Made by a program: the position numbers and the translations under genes | Part shown: piece after piece, positions 1 through 10,199 of the stretch | How positions within the stretch are numbered: the first letter of the stretch is position 1 | Layout: the number at the start of each line of letters is the position of its first letter | Notes under the pieces: model-generated | The model's input: only the letters and a program-made list of their open reading frames with translations | Databases searched by the model: none | Told to the model about the DNA's origin: nothing | Origin: Atherinomorus stipes | Lineage: Eukaryota > Chordata > Actinopteri > Atheriniformes > Atherinidae | Assembly: GCA_023101725.1 (NCBI GenBank) | Contig: JALJCO010013441.1 | Span: 186,001-250,000, forward strand | Direction of reading: 5' to 3' | DNA: 64,000 nucleotides

Positions 1-1605
1 AATGGTTGTTGGTCTCAGTGTTTACTGGGATTTCCACCACAAGCATCTCTAGTTTCCAGAGATGATCTGAAGAAGAGAAAATCTCCAGTAGCAGCAGGTG
101 TCTGGACCAGAATGCAGACGAAGACCAGACCGGGTGCCACCGAGGCTAAAATTCACAGACTCACCAGAACTGGACTGTAGAAGATGGAGAAACGTTGCTG
201 GTCTGAGTCTCTATTTCAGCTCCACATTCAGATGCTGGAAACATCATGAAAGCACGGATCCATCCTGCCTTGGATAAGGTTAGGTTGGTGGTGGTGGTGA
301 AGGGTGGGGGGGGTTTTTTGGCCACTTGAGGGCCTTTTACAAGGGAGGTAAAAAAAAAGTACACCCAAGAAAATGGCCTCATTTTCCCCCCGGAGAAGGG
401 GGGCAAATCACAAAGCGGGGGGGGGGGGGGGTTTTCCCAACTTTCATATAATGGAGTTCACCAGCGACTGGACCAAAAAGGTCCATAAAAGTCCACAAAA
501 ACTTGTCAATATTCCTCCATACTGCTCGTCCAAGTGTCTTGAGCCGGTTGGATCCATAATGTACTGAAAACCACATCATTTGGTATATTGTCATAGCCTA
601 AACAGTAGTATATTGCACTTTCAATTTGCGTGTTCGTGTTCGTGCGAGTTCACGACACTACGAAAGCTACAGCACTCAGCACCTCCTCTGCCAATAATAC
701 AACTGTAGAAGAAGTTGTTCACTGTTTACATTGTGCGAAGAGCAAACGAGCTCCGGACAAACACAAGAGGGGTTGGCGATTGATTTAAAGCAAAGAAAGA
801 AAAAGAAAACGTGTGATCTCGTCTGCTGGGGCTTCCATATCGTGAAATCGTAGGGGCACGCTTTGCGGCAGCTAGAATTAGCACTGTTTACGCTATAAAA
901 ATATACTAAATGATGTCGTTTGGAGTCAACGATGGACGCTACCCACTCAGGACACTTGGATTACATTGGACGAGCGGTATGGAGGAATACTGACAAGTTT
1001 TTGTGGACTTTTATGGACCTTTTTGGCTCAGTCGGCTGTGAACTCCATTATATGAAAGTGAAAGTGGGGGGCATACGAAAACCTGTCTGATCTCCGGCTG
1101 CATTTGAGATATTAAAAATGTGCTCCAGAGTCTTGCTCAGCATGAGGGTGAGTACAGTAGAAAATGAATGCACATCATTCTGTGGGTGAACTATTCCTTT
1201 AACCACCACAGCCTACCTGAGTATTGTTGCTGACCATGTCCATCCCTTTATGACCACAGTGGAGCATCTTCTGATGCTGCTTTCCAGCAGGATGATGCAC
1301 CATGTCACAAAGATGACATCACCTCCACCATGATGATGAGTTCACTGAACTCCACATTGACCAGATCTCAGTCCAACAGAGAAGCTTTGGGATGTGGTGG
1401 AACGGGAGATTCTCATCATGATGTGGTGGAATGGGAGATTACCATCATGAATCTGGAGCAACTGTTTATGCTATCATGTCAATATTGAGCAATATCTCTG
1501 AGTAATGTTTCCATCACCTTGTTGAATCTGTGACAAGAACTGCAAAGGGGGTCTGACCTGGTCCTAGAAGGTGGACCTGATAAAGTGGTCTGTAAGTGTA
1601 GATTA
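1..1605 (+). mobile_element. Tc1-like transposon copy C1 (broken, split by a MITE)
   Basis: Bases 1-340 and 1203-1605 are two parts of one degenerate Tc1/mariner-like element in plus orientation. Bases 1-290 are the reverse complement of 37660-37960. The right end (GGACCTGATAAAGTGGTCTG then TAAGTGTAG) matches the terminal repeat I remember for a common fish Tc1 family. The transposase frame is broken by stops and by the MITE at about 345-1202. Near its 3' end (1391-1448) it holds exactly two tandem copies of a 29-bp unit (start GATGTGGTGGAACGGGAG), the same unit that makes long arrays in two other copies. The left end lies outside the window. Confidence 0.8.
345..1202. mobile_element. TTAA palindromic MITE, copy 1
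   Basis: The right end reads GGTGAACTATTCCTTTAA (TTAA at 1199-1202), matching the intact copy at 20521-21435. The interior shares that copy's landmarks (AAAGGTCCATAAAAGTCCAC, CATACTGCTCGTCC, GCTCCAGAGTCTTGCTCA). The left terminus is garbled between about 340 and 435 by A- and G-runs. It interrupts the Tc1-like element C1. Confidence 0.75.
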
Positions 1606-1714
1606 AACATATGAACACATCCCTCATCGCTCCCATCTCTCTATGAATTGGTTTGATGAAACATATTTAGTAAAAATGCTGATAAACTCTTAACCGAAGA
1701 TGCTACGTTCTCAC

Positions 1715-2203
1715 CTGTGGGCATGGCCGAGTCCTCTGTAGGCTTTCTCCTGGTCCTGGACCTGGTTGAGACTCTGAGCCACAGTCAGGTACTTCTCGTA
1801 GTACTGGATGGCCTCTTCATAGTCTCCCAGAGCATCATAGCAGTCTGCCAGGTTCCCGTAAGCCCTGCCCCTGTCCAGCATGCCCTCACTTCCACTCAGC
1901 TGCTGCAACATGGCCAGCTGCTGCTCAAAATATCCAATCGCCTCCTCAAACACCCCCATGTTCATCTTGGTGATGCCCATGTTTCCGTGGACCTGGGCTT
2001 CCAGACGGGCATCCCTGAGCCCCTGTGCCAGGCCCAACTGGGCCTCGTAGCACTGGAAGGTTGTAGCATAGTCTCCCAGGGCCATGTGGACCGCTGCCAG
2101 GTGGCCGAGGGCCCGGCACTCCCCCTGCTGATCCCCTGCATCCTTACGGACGGTCAGCTCCTGGCTGTGGAAGGACAAGGCTGTGTCCAGCTGGCGGAGC
2201 AGC
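1715..2203 (-). CDS. ttc28: ttc28 window exon 12 (489 bp)
   Basis: The largest exon in the window. The acceptor CTCCACTCAG precedes (R)LLRQLDTALSFHSQELTVRK. Four TPRs follow, with landmarks GECRALGHLAAVHMALGDYA, QVHGNMGITKMNMGVFEEA, QQLAMLQQLSGSEGMLDRGR and RAYGNLADCYDALGDYEEAI. It ends YRGLGHAH plus two bases of Arg, before donor GTGAGA at 1714 and below. An ATG near 2178 could suggest a start, but the frame runs on upstream to the acceptor and joins exon 11 in phase. The next exon (expected to continue with AMGSLQQAL-like residues) is not present in 1-1714. Confidence 0.95.
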
Positions 2204-2599
2204 CTGAGTGGAGGAGAAGGGGAGGAAACAGTGTGTGATACAGGTCAGTGATGTTTATTTAGCGTTCTTATTGTACAAACTCAATGGAGAGCAGTCCGCT
2301 GTGGAGGGGTCGGTTCCGTCTTTATTTATTTTTTTTTTTGTTGCAATTTAGCTTAGAAACAGTAACTATTGAAAATATTGAACTAAACTCAGAAATAGCT
2401 GCTAAATGATGTGCAACGAGCTCAACAAACAAACAAAGAGGCTCTTAAAGAGAGCCATGTGTGACGCCTCAGAGCTAGCAGACAGTGGACCAAACCGTTG
2501 GAAGGCTTCAAAGGGGGTCTTAATATTTTATAGCTTTAAAAGGCATTTTACTTTATGTAATACAACTTACTTCAAAATTGCATCAGACTTGTGACTATA

Positions 2600-2728
2600 G
2601 TTTTACAGTCAGTATTTACGATAGATCGATAGATTGGCCGACCAATATTTTAGGCTGATATTTTTGCTTTTTGCTGGTTTCGGCATCGGCCAGTACATCG
2701 GTTGTATTGGCTGATACCCCCACTGTGG
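2600..2728. mobile_element. hAT-like MITE fragment
   Basis: The sequence GGCATCGGCCAGTACATCGG with GATAGATTGGCCGACCAATA resembles the terminal part of fish hAT-type MITEs; a related fragment sits near 45300-45790. The 24-bp array starts directly at its end. Confidence 0.4.
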
Positions 2729-4016
2729 GAGGACTTGCGTGTTTCCAACATGTGCGAGGACTTGCAAGTTTCCAGTGTGTGCGAGGACTTGCGTGTTTCC
2801 TACGTGTGCGAGGACTTGCATGTTTCCAACGAGTGTGAGGACTTGCATGTTTCTGTGTGCGAGGACTTGCATGTTTCTGTGTGCGAGGACTTGCATGTTT
2901 CTGTGTGCGAGGACTTGCATGTTTCTGTGTGCGAGGACTTGGATGTTTTTGTGTGTGAGGACTTGCATGTTTCTGTGTGTGAGGACTTGGATGTTTTTGT
3001 GTGTGAGGACTTGCATGTTTCTGTGTGCGAGGACTTGGATGTTTCTGTGTGTGAGGACTTGCATGTTTCTGTGTGTGAGGACTTGGATGTTTCTGTGTGC
3101 GGGGACTTGGATGTTTCTGTGTGCGGGGACTTGCATGTTTCTGTGTGCGAGGACTTGCATGTTTCTGTGTGTGAGGACTTGGATGTTTTTGTGTGCGAGG
3201 ACTTGCATGTTTCTGTGTGTGAGGACTTGCATGTTTCTGTGTGCGAGGACTTGCATGTTTCTGTGTGCGAGGACTTGCATGTTTCTGTGTGCGAGGACTT
3301 GCATGTTTCTGTGTGCGAGGACTTGCATGTTTCTGTGTGCGAGGACTTGCATGTTTCTGTGTGCGAGGACTTGCATGTTTCTGTGTGTGAGGACTTGCAT
3401 GTTTCTGTGTGCGAGGACTTGCATGTTTCTGTGTGTGAGGACTTGGATGTTTTTGTGTGTGAGGACTTGCATGTTTCTGTGTGCGAGGACTTGGATGTTT
3501 CTGTGTGTGAGGACTTGGATGTTTCTGTGTGCGAGGACTTGGATGTTTTTGTGTGTGAGGACTTGCATGTTTCTGTGTGCGAGGACTTGGATGTTTCTGT
3601 GTGTGAGGACTTGGATGTTTTTGTGTGTGAGGACTTGCATGTTTCTGTGTGCGAGGACTTGGATGTTTCTGTGTGTGAGGTCTTGGATGTTTTTGTGTGT
3701 GAGGACTTGCATGTTTCTGTGTGCGAGGACTTGCATGTTTCTGTGTGCGAGGACTTGCATGTTTCTGTGTGTGAGGACTTGGATGTTTTTGTGTGTGAGG
3801 ACTTGCATGTTTCTGTGTGCGAGGACTTGCATGTTTCTGTGTGTGAGGACTTGCATGTTTCCGACGTATCCGAGGACTTGCATGTTTCCGACGTATCCGA
3901 GGACTTGCATGTTTCTGTGTGCGAGGACTTGCATGTTTCCGACGTATCCGAGGACTTGCATTTTTCCGTGTGTGAGGATTTGCAAGTTTTTGACGTATGC
4001 GAGGGCTTGCATGTTT
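2729..4016. repeat. 24-bp minisatellite in intron 11
   Basis: About 50 tandem copies of a 24-bp unit with core GAGGACTTGCATGTTTC followed by TGTGTGC. The first and last units are 27 bp. Variants carry TGGATGTTTTT and alternate with the main type in blocks, showing internal duplication. Because the unit is a multiple of three and lacks stops, three or more frames stay open for over 1.2 kb on both strands (for example repeating MQVLAHRN on minus). These frames have no start context or domain and lie inside a ttc28 intron, so they are not called as genes. Confidence 0.97.
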
Positions 4017-4140
4017 TGTATTTGTATTTATTTAACGCTTATTTACCCAGGAAAGTCCCACTGAGATTAAAAACCTCTTTTTCGAGGGAGTCCTGGCCAA
4101 GAGGCAGCAGAAGTTACAAGACAAAACATACAAGTGTTGC
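4017..4140. repeat. Interspersed repeat between array and exon 11
   Basis: It contains TTTATTTAACGCTTATTTAC, CCCACTGAGATTAAAAACC and GGGAGTCCTGGCCAAGAGGC, wording I recognise as a widespread teleost interspersed repeat. I cannot assign the class with confidence. Confidence 0.4.
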
Positions 4141-4218
4141 TGTTTCAGCTGTAGTGCAGAATGGTTTGGTTGTGAGAGCCTACCCTGTTGTGAGACACTG
4201 CTTAACCTCTTTAAATAC

Positions 4219-4379
4219 CTGTGAACTGATCCGAGCGCTGCGTAGGCATCAGCCTCCATCTTTTGATCGCTGGCTTTCTGAGCGAGGGTTAACTGCTGCT
4301 GGTAGAACTTCACAGCTCCTGGGAGATCACCCCGACACACACAAACATCCCCGAGGTTCCCAAAGGCTCTGAAAACCGC
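4219..4379 (-). CDS. ttc28: ttc28 window exon 11 (161 bp)
   Basis: It reads AVFRAFGNLGDVCVCRGDLP, then a TPR containing EADAYAALGSVH, and ends with two bases of an Arg codon before donor GTATTT. The acceptor is a tandem CAGCAG, so a one-codon-longer form with an extra Gln is possible. The 24-bp minisatellite of the following 2-kb intron ends about 200 bp downstream of the donor, with an interspersed repeat between. Confidence 0.93.
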
Positions 4380-4385
4380 CTGCTG
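4380..4385 (-). other. ttc28: NAGNAG tandem splice acceptor
   Basis: The minus strand reads TTTGTCAGCAG immediately before exon 11. Use of the distal AG gives SQ-AVFRAF; use of the proximal AG would insert one Gln in the loop between TPR helices without a frame change. Confidence 0.6.
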
Positions 4386-4462
4386 ACAAACAAACACATT
4401 AAAGCTGGTTAAAAGATGAAGACTTCCCAGCTCGCTGAGTGGAAGCAGCATTAAAAGGCGAC

Positions 4463-4631
4463 CTGTGAGTTATCCAAGGCTTGTGCCAAAGACAGCAGAT
4501 ATCTCTGACACTCCTCTGCTTTGCTGTACTCTCCCAGGGCTTTGTGGGCTAGACCAAGGTTACAGTAGGCTTTGGCTTGTGCTAACTTGTCCTGAAGGTC
4601 CTTAGCCAAGGCCAGATCTTGCTCGTAATAC
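4463..4631 (-). CDS. ttc28: ttc28 window exon 10 (169 bp)
   Basis: The acceptor is CTTCCCAG. The first base completes Arg, followed by YYEQDLALAKDLQDKLAQAK, AYCNLGLAHKALGEYSKAEE and a last helix ending DNSQ. The exon ends on a complete codon. The donor is CACAG followed by GTCGCC, a weak site. An 83-bp intron separates it from exon 11. Confidence 0.94.
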
Positions 4632-4800
4632 CTGGGAAGCAAAAAAAAGTCAAAATGAAGCTTTTTCATCCACATTTCAATCATGTCAATGAGACAAAAA
4701 CAATGAGACTTAAAAATAAGAGACAAATGTGCAAAACACACAGCAGATAAAGCATGTTTGTCAGAACAGTGAGTAGTAGTTTGGTGTTGCCTCTCCTGAC

Positions 4801-4972
4801 CTGATGGCGTCTCTGTACTGTCCCAGGCAGTAGTGAGCATAGCCCAGGTTGTGGCAAACTTTCCCCTCCCCCTCTAGGTCCTGCAGGCCCGGAGCCAGAG
4901 CCAGGTACTGCTGGTAGTACGGCAGAGCCTGAGCATACTCTCCTCTCCAGCTGTGGAAGTTACCCAAGTTTG
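4801..4972 (-). CDS. ttc28: ttc28 window exon 9 (172 bp)
   Basis: The acceptor is CTTCTGCAG. The exon reads (A)NLGNFHSWRGEYAQALPYY, then EGKVCHNLGYAHYCLGQYRD, and ends AI plus two bases (AG) before donor GTCAGG. It covers roughly one and a half TPRs. The Cys-His-Asn-Leu-Gly turn is a recognisable TTC28 feature. Confidence 0.94.
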
Positions 4973-5059
4973 CTGCAGAAGAAAGACCAGGACAGTCAAT
5001 AAAACTCTTCCTGAGTCATTTCATGAGAATAATCAGTGCTCCTCTCCGTCGTAGGGCTT

Positions 5060-5061
5060 GC
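5060..5061 (-). other. ttc28: GC splice donor (GC-AG intron)
   Basis: The intron 4973-5061 begins GCAAGC on the minus strand and ends CTTCTGCAG. GC donors are a known minor class, usually with strong flanking consensus as here (AG before, AAG after). The reading frame and family alignment on both sides need this exact cut. Confidence 0.88.
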
Positions 5062-5215
5062 CTAAGGCTCTCGCTTCACTTTGGGTGTCCCGGAGCTCTC
5101 TGGCGATGGTCAGGTGGTGAAGGTAGTGCTGCAGAGCTCTGTCTTGGGCGCCCAGTGCCTGGTAGGCCACGGCGAGGTTACCATGCGTGGAGGCCTGCGA
5201 TGGACGATCATTCAC
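5062..5215 (-). CDS. ttc28: ttc28 window exon 8 (154 bp), GC donor
   Basis: It starts VNDRPSQASTHGNLAVAYQA after acceptor GTGCTTCAG. It encodes one TPR and ends SEARAL plus one base. The next exon supplies CA, giving Ala, then NLGNFH. The donor that this junction requires reads TTAG followed by GCAAGC, a GC donor with otherwise good consensus; no GT occurs at a position that would keep the frame. The exon is intact and the neighbouring junctions are ordinary. A sequencing error changing GT to GC is the only simple alternative. Confidence 0.9.
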
Positions 5216-5288
5216 CTGAAGCACAAAGAGAAGTCACAACTCTGTTTTCCAGCAAAAGGCCAGGACAGTTAAGTGTGCAGGAACTCAC

Positions 5289-5485
5289 CTCCAGAGAGAT
5301 CTGCAGCTCTTGGCGGTGGAACCGCACGGCTTGGTCGTAGATGCCCAGCGCGTGGTAGGCGTTGCCCATGTTGCCGTAGGCCCTCCCCTGGGCCGCGTAG
5401 TCCCCCAGCTCCTGAGCAAAGGAAAGATGGGCTTTGTGGAGCTTCAACGCTGCTTCGTATTCCCTCTTCATCTGATGAATGATCC
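5289..5485 (-). CDS. ttc28: ttc28 window exon 7 (197 bp)
   Basis: The acceptor CTTTTCTTCAG has a good pyrimidine tract. With the carried G the frame reads GIIHQMKREYEAALKLHKAH, then a TPR containing QGRAYGNMGNAYHALGIYDQ, and ends at QISLE on a complete codon before donor GTGAGT. The donor is the strongest in this exon cluster. The intron to exon 8 is only 73 bp. Confidence 0.95.
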
Positions 5486-5659
5486 CTGAAGAAAAGAAAG
5501 TTCATTTATCAACCGATTAAACATGAAACATGAAAAACTTGCCCGTTATCTTTATTGATTCTACCTTTTTTCTCTCTGTTTTTTGTATATTATTGCTCAT
5601 TTCTTGATTTTTAAGAATGAAATCTTTTGACATGTCTTGAAATGAAGATTTCATGTAAA

Positions 5660-6480
5660 TGCACATACACTATATAGCCAAAAGTATTCGCTCACCTGCC
5701 TTGACTCACGTTCACTTAAGTGACTTCAGGGGTAGGACTCCAGCTCGAGGGCCGGCACCTGCAGGCTTCAGGGCTTCCCTGCTTCAACGCACCCGATTTC
5801 AGAGCTTGGCTGTACAAGCTGCTATTACCCATTAATTGAAGTCCGGGTGGTGCAGCAGGAAAAGTCCTAATACCTGCAGGACGCCGGCCCTCGAGGACCG
5901 GAGTTGCCTACCCCTGCTCTAATCTTCAACTCTTCTGGGAAGGCTGTCCACAAGGTTTAGGAGTGTGTTTATAGGCATTTTTAATCATTCTTCCAAAAAT
6001 GTCTTGGTATGCTGAAGCATCTTAGATGAGTCGTCGCTGTGCTCTTGGGGTAATTTTGGTCGGCCGGCCCCTCCTGGGAAGGTTCACCACTGTTCCATGT
6101 TTTCTCCATTTGTGGATAATGGTTCTCACTGTGGTTCTCTGGAGTCCCAAAGCTTTAGAAATGGCTTTGGAACCTTTTCAAGACTGAAAGATCTCAATTA
6201 CTTTGTTTCTCATTTTTTTCCTTAATTTCTTTGGATGGCAGCATGTCGTCTAGCTTTTGAGGATCCTTTTGGTCCTTTTCACTTTTTCAAACAGGGCGAT
6301 GAAGGTTTGGATTTTTCCCCCCCCTTACTAATAAAAATCTTCATTTAAAAACTGCATTTTGTTTTTACTTGTGTGATCTTTGTCTCACATTTAAGTTTGT
6401 TTGATCTGAAACATTTAAGTGTGACAAACATGCAAAAAAGTAAGAAATCAGGAAAAGAGCCAAAACTTTCACGCCACTGT
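5660..6480 (-). mobile_element. Composite Tc1-like remnants with nested hAT MITE
   Basis: It begins with a Tc1-type terminal repeat (CACTATATAGCCAAAAGTAT at about 5668) of the family at 25917-27004. After a nested MITE the same family resumes (TTCTGGGAAGGCTGTCCACA, 5935-6010). It then switches to the reverse complement of the Tc1 family at 23030-24209 (6055-6470: transposase N-terminal region and subterminal repeat). Two different Tc1 families are therefore joined, both in minus orientation and both non-functional. Confidence 0.75.
5727..5916. mobile_element. hAT-type MITE (190 bp)
   Basis: Inverted termini: CAGGGGTAGGACTCCAGCTC at the left and CCGGAGTTGCCTACCCCTG at the right, with inner arms around GGGCCGGC and CTGCAGG. 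This matches the common fish hAT MITE pattern. The target duplication is not clear. It sits inside the Tc1 remnant. Confidence 0.75.
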
Positions 6481-6505
6481 ATATCACACACACACAAACA
6501 CACAC

Positions 6506-6935
6506 ACAGCCGTCCTTAAAATTATTCATACCCTTCAATTAAAGTAATTCACAATAGTAATTCAAAGAACAAGAAACTAAAGAAACTGATAAATAGAAAT
6601 TTAACTGTCCCAGACATATTAGAGCGCTTTTTCGATGAACAGTGGACCAACATTCCTGTAAACAGGTGCAGAAATCAGATTCGATGTCGTCAGAGAAAAC
6701 ACGATATCAGTGATTGCCTCAAAGTGTTGGTCAACAAAATTTGAGCTCCGGAGCCCCATCATGCTTGTTTACTAGTTTTATTTTTTATGTGTTTTTGTTA
6801 ATGTTTCTGTTAAACCACAATTCAAAATCAATGTCATGATTTTCATTTTTTATTAGTCAATTTCAACTTATTTCACTGACAGCTGATTTTTTTTCCTTTT
6901 TTAATTGGAGGGTATGAATGATTATGAAGATGAAT
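6506..6935. mobile_element. MITE with CCGTCCTTAAAATTATTC termini
   Basis: The left end CCGTCCTTAAAATTATTCAT and right end ATGAATGATTATGAAG are inverted repeats, and the interior shares GTGGACCAACATTCCTGT with the related element at 28433-28899 in opposite sense. It is preceded by a short CA repeat (6485-6505). Confidence 0.65.
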
Positions 6936-7029
6936 GTACATATAATATGTACAGTAACTTCTGTTACTGTATTTTTACAGTAATTGTGGATAGATAAATA
7001 TGAACTGGAGGCAGCCAGGGACAGCTTAC

Positions 7030-7510
7030 ACTTAACTATGGCGTTCTGAAGTGTTCATTGTGCAAGATCCTTCACACAGTGATATCTGTTTTTAATGCAG
7101 TGCTGCCTGAGGGACTGAAGGTCACAGGCATTCATGGTTAGTTTTCGGTCTTGCCGCTAACATGCAGAGAGCTCTCCAGAACCCCTGAATCTTGTGATTA
7201 TATTATGGGCGGTAGATGATGGAGTCCTTATATTCCTGCAACTGGACATTGACAAACGTTCTTAAATTGTTGGACTATTTTTTCACGCAGTTGTTCACAA
7301 AGTGTTGATCCTCGCACCGTCTTTGCTTGTGAACGATAAGCCTTTTGGGGATGCTCCTTTTATACCCAGCCATGACACCCACCTGTTTCCAGCTCACCTG
7401 TGGAATTATCCAAACAGGTGTTCTTTGAGGATTCATCAACTTTCCCAGTCTCTTCTTGCCCCCGTCTTTGTGTATTCAGCTGGTTAAAGAGGGTTTCCTG
7501 TTCATTAATA
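7030..7510. mobile_element. DNA transposon remnant, class uncertain
   Basis: The text (TGATGGAGTCCTTATATTCC, GGGGATGCTCCTTTTATACC, ATGACACCCACCTGTTTCC) resembles a degenerate coding part of a DNA element seen in many fish, read as a reverse complement. No intact frame or terminal repeat is visible. Confidence 0.35.
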
Positions 7511-7902
7511 AAACCAAATTTGGGGTGACTAACATATAGCAAAGGTTTTTTGCTAGAGTGAGATGAATCATCTGAGCCGTTTCATTTCTCAAACATGTTT
7601 CATCAATGAAATGTTGCAGGAAAAATCCAGATTCAGTATAGACATGATCTACTCCACTACAGTAGCCCCACTGACCTCACTAAACCACAGAAACTGGGTG
7701 GATGCACGAGGTCCGGCTGGTTAAACGGACGTTTTTCTGTTGTTTTTACTGTGGATGTGTTATAAAATATTGTTGTAAAGCAGGTTTTGATCACGAAACC
7801 CTTTTGATTTCTTTTAGGACCTGGTCACAAAGCCCCAAAAACATCAAACACTCAGGCTCCGCAGACAGGACCTTGTGGAGCACCTGCTGTCTGGGGGCAG
7901 CT

Positions 7903-8027
7903 TTAAAGGAATAGTACACCGGATTTCCGGCTGCATTTGAGATATTAAAGTGCTCCCGAGTCTCGCTCAGTATGAAGGTGAGTAGAACATGGAGGCACAT
8001 CATTCTATGGGTGTATTATTCCTTTAA
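7903..8027. mobile_element. TTAA palindromic MITE, short copy (125 bp)
   Basis: TTAAAGGAATAGTACACC at the left and TTATTCCTTTAA at the right, with GGCTGCATTTGAGATATTAA between. It is an internal-deletion form of the 915-bp element at 20521-21435 that retains both ends and TTAA flanks. Confidence 0.8.
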
Positions 8028-8540
8028 ACTCAGGACTGTGGAGATGATGGCAGCAGATTCAAAAGCCCACATCACAATGTTACCAGACTTTGAATAAAAC
8101 TGTTTCCATGATTTTTTTTTCTTTCAAATGCCGAGTAATGAAAAGGTTTGGGTATGAACCTTTAACTTCTGAGGCTGAAATGGATACATGCTGGGTTTCT
8201 TTAATGTTTAAAGAATCAGGTAAGGAGGCATATTTCCACATTTAAGAGTGAACTGAACAAAAAAAAGAATAAAGAATTTTGCAGAATCTGAAAACGGTTA
8301 TATAATGAAACAGGTGAAAAAGTTAAAAAAGATGTTGAGCTGAGGGATGATGATGAAAAGACACAGAATTTTGAGTTTTTTTTTCATAAAGAAAAATGAA
8401 GACAACTCACCAGAGACAAGCAGAGCAGTTTTAAACTTTAGCATGTGGATCTAATCAGGTCAAACCTGGATGTCTGATCTAAGGTCCACAGCTCAGCAGG
8501 ATAGTTTATCCTCATCAGATTATTAGCAAACATCCATTCC

Positions 8541-8563
8541 TGCACACACACACACACACACAC
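8541..8563. repeat. (CA)n microsatellite
   Basis: About 11 CA units inside intron 6. The rest of 8028-9471 shows no gene or clear repeat beyond G-runs near 9082 and 9270. Confidence 0.9.
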
Positions 8564-9471
8564 AGATGGCGATAAACATGCTAACATCCTACAAAATATC
8601 CCGCGTTCAGAGACACACACGCTGAATCAATGCAGAGCAGTGAATAATTTAAAAGCTACAGAGAGGAGATTCGGTCAGATGTAATAAAATCAGCTGCTGC
8701 ATCTTTGCAGCGTCTTTACTGGAGTCTGAGCAGATCTGAGACTCCGTTCTGGGAGAGGAAACGGGAAAACTCGGGTCTGATGGCTGTCCCTGCTTTCCCT
8801 CTTCACCGTCAACAACCAAGTTTTCTAGAGACAAAGATCCCGATGCACGAGAGAAGCCACCGAACGCACCACCAGGTGGGTCTTCATTCATCTGGGGAAA
8901 ACACGAATTTCCCTCATGTGTTGGGACTGATGAGACTAAACGGTGAATCCTGCAGCTCACGTGTAAACACACTAACTTCAGGTCACTGAGGGACCAGATC
9001 AAAGCACACGTAGCTGATTCAACAAGATTAATCACACGTCAGTGAGGGTTTTATACAGATCTTTACCCTGTAGAGCTGCTGGGGGGGTCATGGGGGTGTG
9101 TGTGCCGTGTTCACAGAGACTGCTCCCACCACCAGTCCTGGTTTCAGTGTTCATGGAAGCATCTCAAGGCTGGTTTGGGGAGGTCAGTGTTTTATCCCCA
9201 GCTGGGATGCAAGTCTGAGGCCATGGTTCCCAAATGGAGAAGGGTGGAGTATTCTCTCCTGGTAGGGAGGGGGGGGGGGTGGGTGTCTTTGTCTCAAGCC
9301 TGAGAAATCAAGAGAGGAGCTCACACACCTGGAGGTTAAATGTGGAGTCGCTGCATGAAAAAGAAGTTGGGATGGAGGAGCAGCAGAGAGCTGCTGGGTC
9401 GAGTATCTGCATCTCTCTCCTGAATCTGTTGCCTTAGCAACCTGACCTCGGATACGAAGATGAAAATGAGA

Positions 9472-9972
9472 AGATGGACAAAAGGATGGATTAATGGATG
9501 AATGAGAGGATGGATGGACGGATAATGGTGGGATGGATGAAGGTATATGGACAGACGGATGGATAATGGGCGGAGGGATGGATGGATGGATGGATAATTG
9601 ATGGACAGATGAATAATGGACGGATAAATAATGGACGAGGCGGATGGATGGATGGATGGATGGATGGATAATGGACAGGCGGACGAATGAATAATGGACG
9701 GATGGATGAATGAAGGATGGACAGATGGATAATGGACAGAAATAATGGACGGATGGACAGATGAATAATGGACGGACGGTAGGGTGGACGGACGGATGAT
9801 TGGATGGATGGATGATGGATGGATAATGGATGGATGAATGAAGGATGGGCAGATGAATAATGGACAGATAAATAATGGACGGACGGAAGAATAACAGACA
9901 GATGAATAACGGATGGACGGGGGTAGGGTGGACGGACGAACGATTGGATGGATGGATGGATGGATGGATGAG
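9472..9972. repeat. Imperfect GATG/GGAC tetranucleotide-like array
   Basis: About 500 bp of GGATGGATGGA, GGACGGATAATGG and AATAATGGACGG words in irregular order. The complementary strand reads as His-Pro-Ser-Ile repeats, giving two long but meaningless open frames. A short (CCAT)n tract lies at 10152-10188. Confidence 0.92.
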
Positions 9973-10199
9973 ATGGAGTAAAACCTGGTTTAACTGCATT
10001 CTGACATTCAGCGTTTAGCTTCAAGATCTGAATGGATGAAGTAAAAACTGAACTCTGATTGGATGTTAGAGTCGATGTAACGGTAATGTCTTCAGGACAT
10101 GATGGCGATTTCATTCATTATAGCTTTTCATCTGACATTTAACTGAAATATCACCCACCCACCCATCCATCCACCCATCCATCCATGGATGTATCTTCT

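Noticed and set aside
1717..2238. 173-codon plus-strand frame opposite ttc28 exon 12
   Set aside because: Antisense shadow of a real TPR exon; the minus frame has family similarity and correct splice sites.
2609..4372. Open frames of 441-556 codons over the 24-bp array
   Set aside because: The unit length is a multiple of three and has no stop codon. Frames exist on both strands at once and lie in a ttc28 intron.
9184..10114. Pro/Ser/Ile/His-rich proteins on minus
   Set aside because: Translation of the GATG-type array on the complementary strand. No known family.
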